64,000 bases of DNA from Devosia sp. XK-2. Lineage in GTDB: Bacteria > Pseudomonadota > Alphaproteobacteria > Rhizobiales > Devosiaceae. Shown here in pieces: positions 63,982 to 64,000 of the stretch (position 1 is its first letter; the number at the start of each line of letters is the position of its first letter). The notes under the pieces were generated by a model, which was not told the origin of the DNA, did no database searches, and saw only the letters and a program-made list of their open reading frames with translations. Position numbers and translations under genes: made by a program. The DNA is taken from contig NZ_CP146608.1 of NCBI RefSeq assembly GCF_037113415.1, positions 1,384,501 to 1,448,500 of the forward strand. The letters are read 5' to 3'.

Positions 63982-63991
63982 ATAGTTCAGT
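63972..63991. promoter_or_regulatory. Operator palindrome spanning the arsR start codon
   Basis: ACTGAAC (63972-63978) and GTTCAGT (63985-63991) are perfect arms around CATATA. The arsR start codon is inside it. It is a plausible autoregulation site, and binding would block both initiation and any leaderless message. Confidence 0.6.
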
Positions 63992-64000
63992 GTAATGGTT

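Overview
The window looks like chromosome of a GC-rich alphaproteobacterium of the order Hyphomicrobiales, possibly Devosia or a close relative. This is inferred from gene content and order (hom-glpX-recJ, rplM-rpsI, clpP-clpX-lon), from an alphaproteobacterial type of SOS box before dinB (GAAC-N7-GAAC), and from small families such as DUF2842 and DUF3008. No 16S gene is present to confirm it. I found no insertion sequence, prophage or CRISPR array.

Region 1 (1-18.7 kb) is an anaerobic-respiration island. It holds an oxygen-sensitive ribonucleotide reductase whose glycyl-radical domain is a separate small gene (nrdD core, nrdD radical subunit, nrdG). Next come pseudoazurin and copper nitrite reductase (nirK), nirV, a Crp/Fnr regulator and nnrS. 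A divergent module follows: two DUF2249 proteins, a polytopic membrane protein and a MIP18-like protein on one side, hemerythrin and nnrU on the other. The island ends with ubiX, ubiD and the oxygen-independent ubiquinone genes ubiT, ubiU and ubiV, plus one unknown gene. Five TTG-N8-CAA dyads lie in the promoter regions of these units, which suggests one Fnr/NnrR-type circuit. No nitric oxide, nitrous oxide or nitrate reductase is in the window.

Region 2 (18.6-29.4 kb) has tRNA-Pro(GGG), a phosphotransferase and a divergent exopolysaccharide cluster. The minus strand carries an export lipoprotein, glycosyltransferase, priming sugar transferase, secreted Asp-box protein and O-antigen-ligase-like protein. 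The plus strand carries a chain-length/co-polymerase protein with a degenerate kinase domain and a polysaccharide deacetylase.

Region 3 (29.4-49.3 kb) is mostly housekeeping: heme A synthase, L13/S9, a dicarboxylate-type symporter, a P450, ClpP, ClpX, Lon, arginine catabolism (arginase, ornithine cyclodeaminase, Lrp regulator) and an AlaC-like aminotransferase. It includes an unusual epimerase/FAD-oxidase fusion translationally coupled to a GT1 glycosyltransferase.

Region 4 (49.3-64 kb) has an orphan siderophore-binding protein with a ribosome-binding site buried in a large hairpin, and a homoserine dehydrogenase fused to a helix-turn-helix-like domain. GlpX, RecJ, cyclopropane fatty acid synthase, a complete Fe-siderophore ABC transporter, an alpha/beta hydrolase, SOS-controlled DinB, a GFA-family protein and an ArsR/SRPBCC pair follow.
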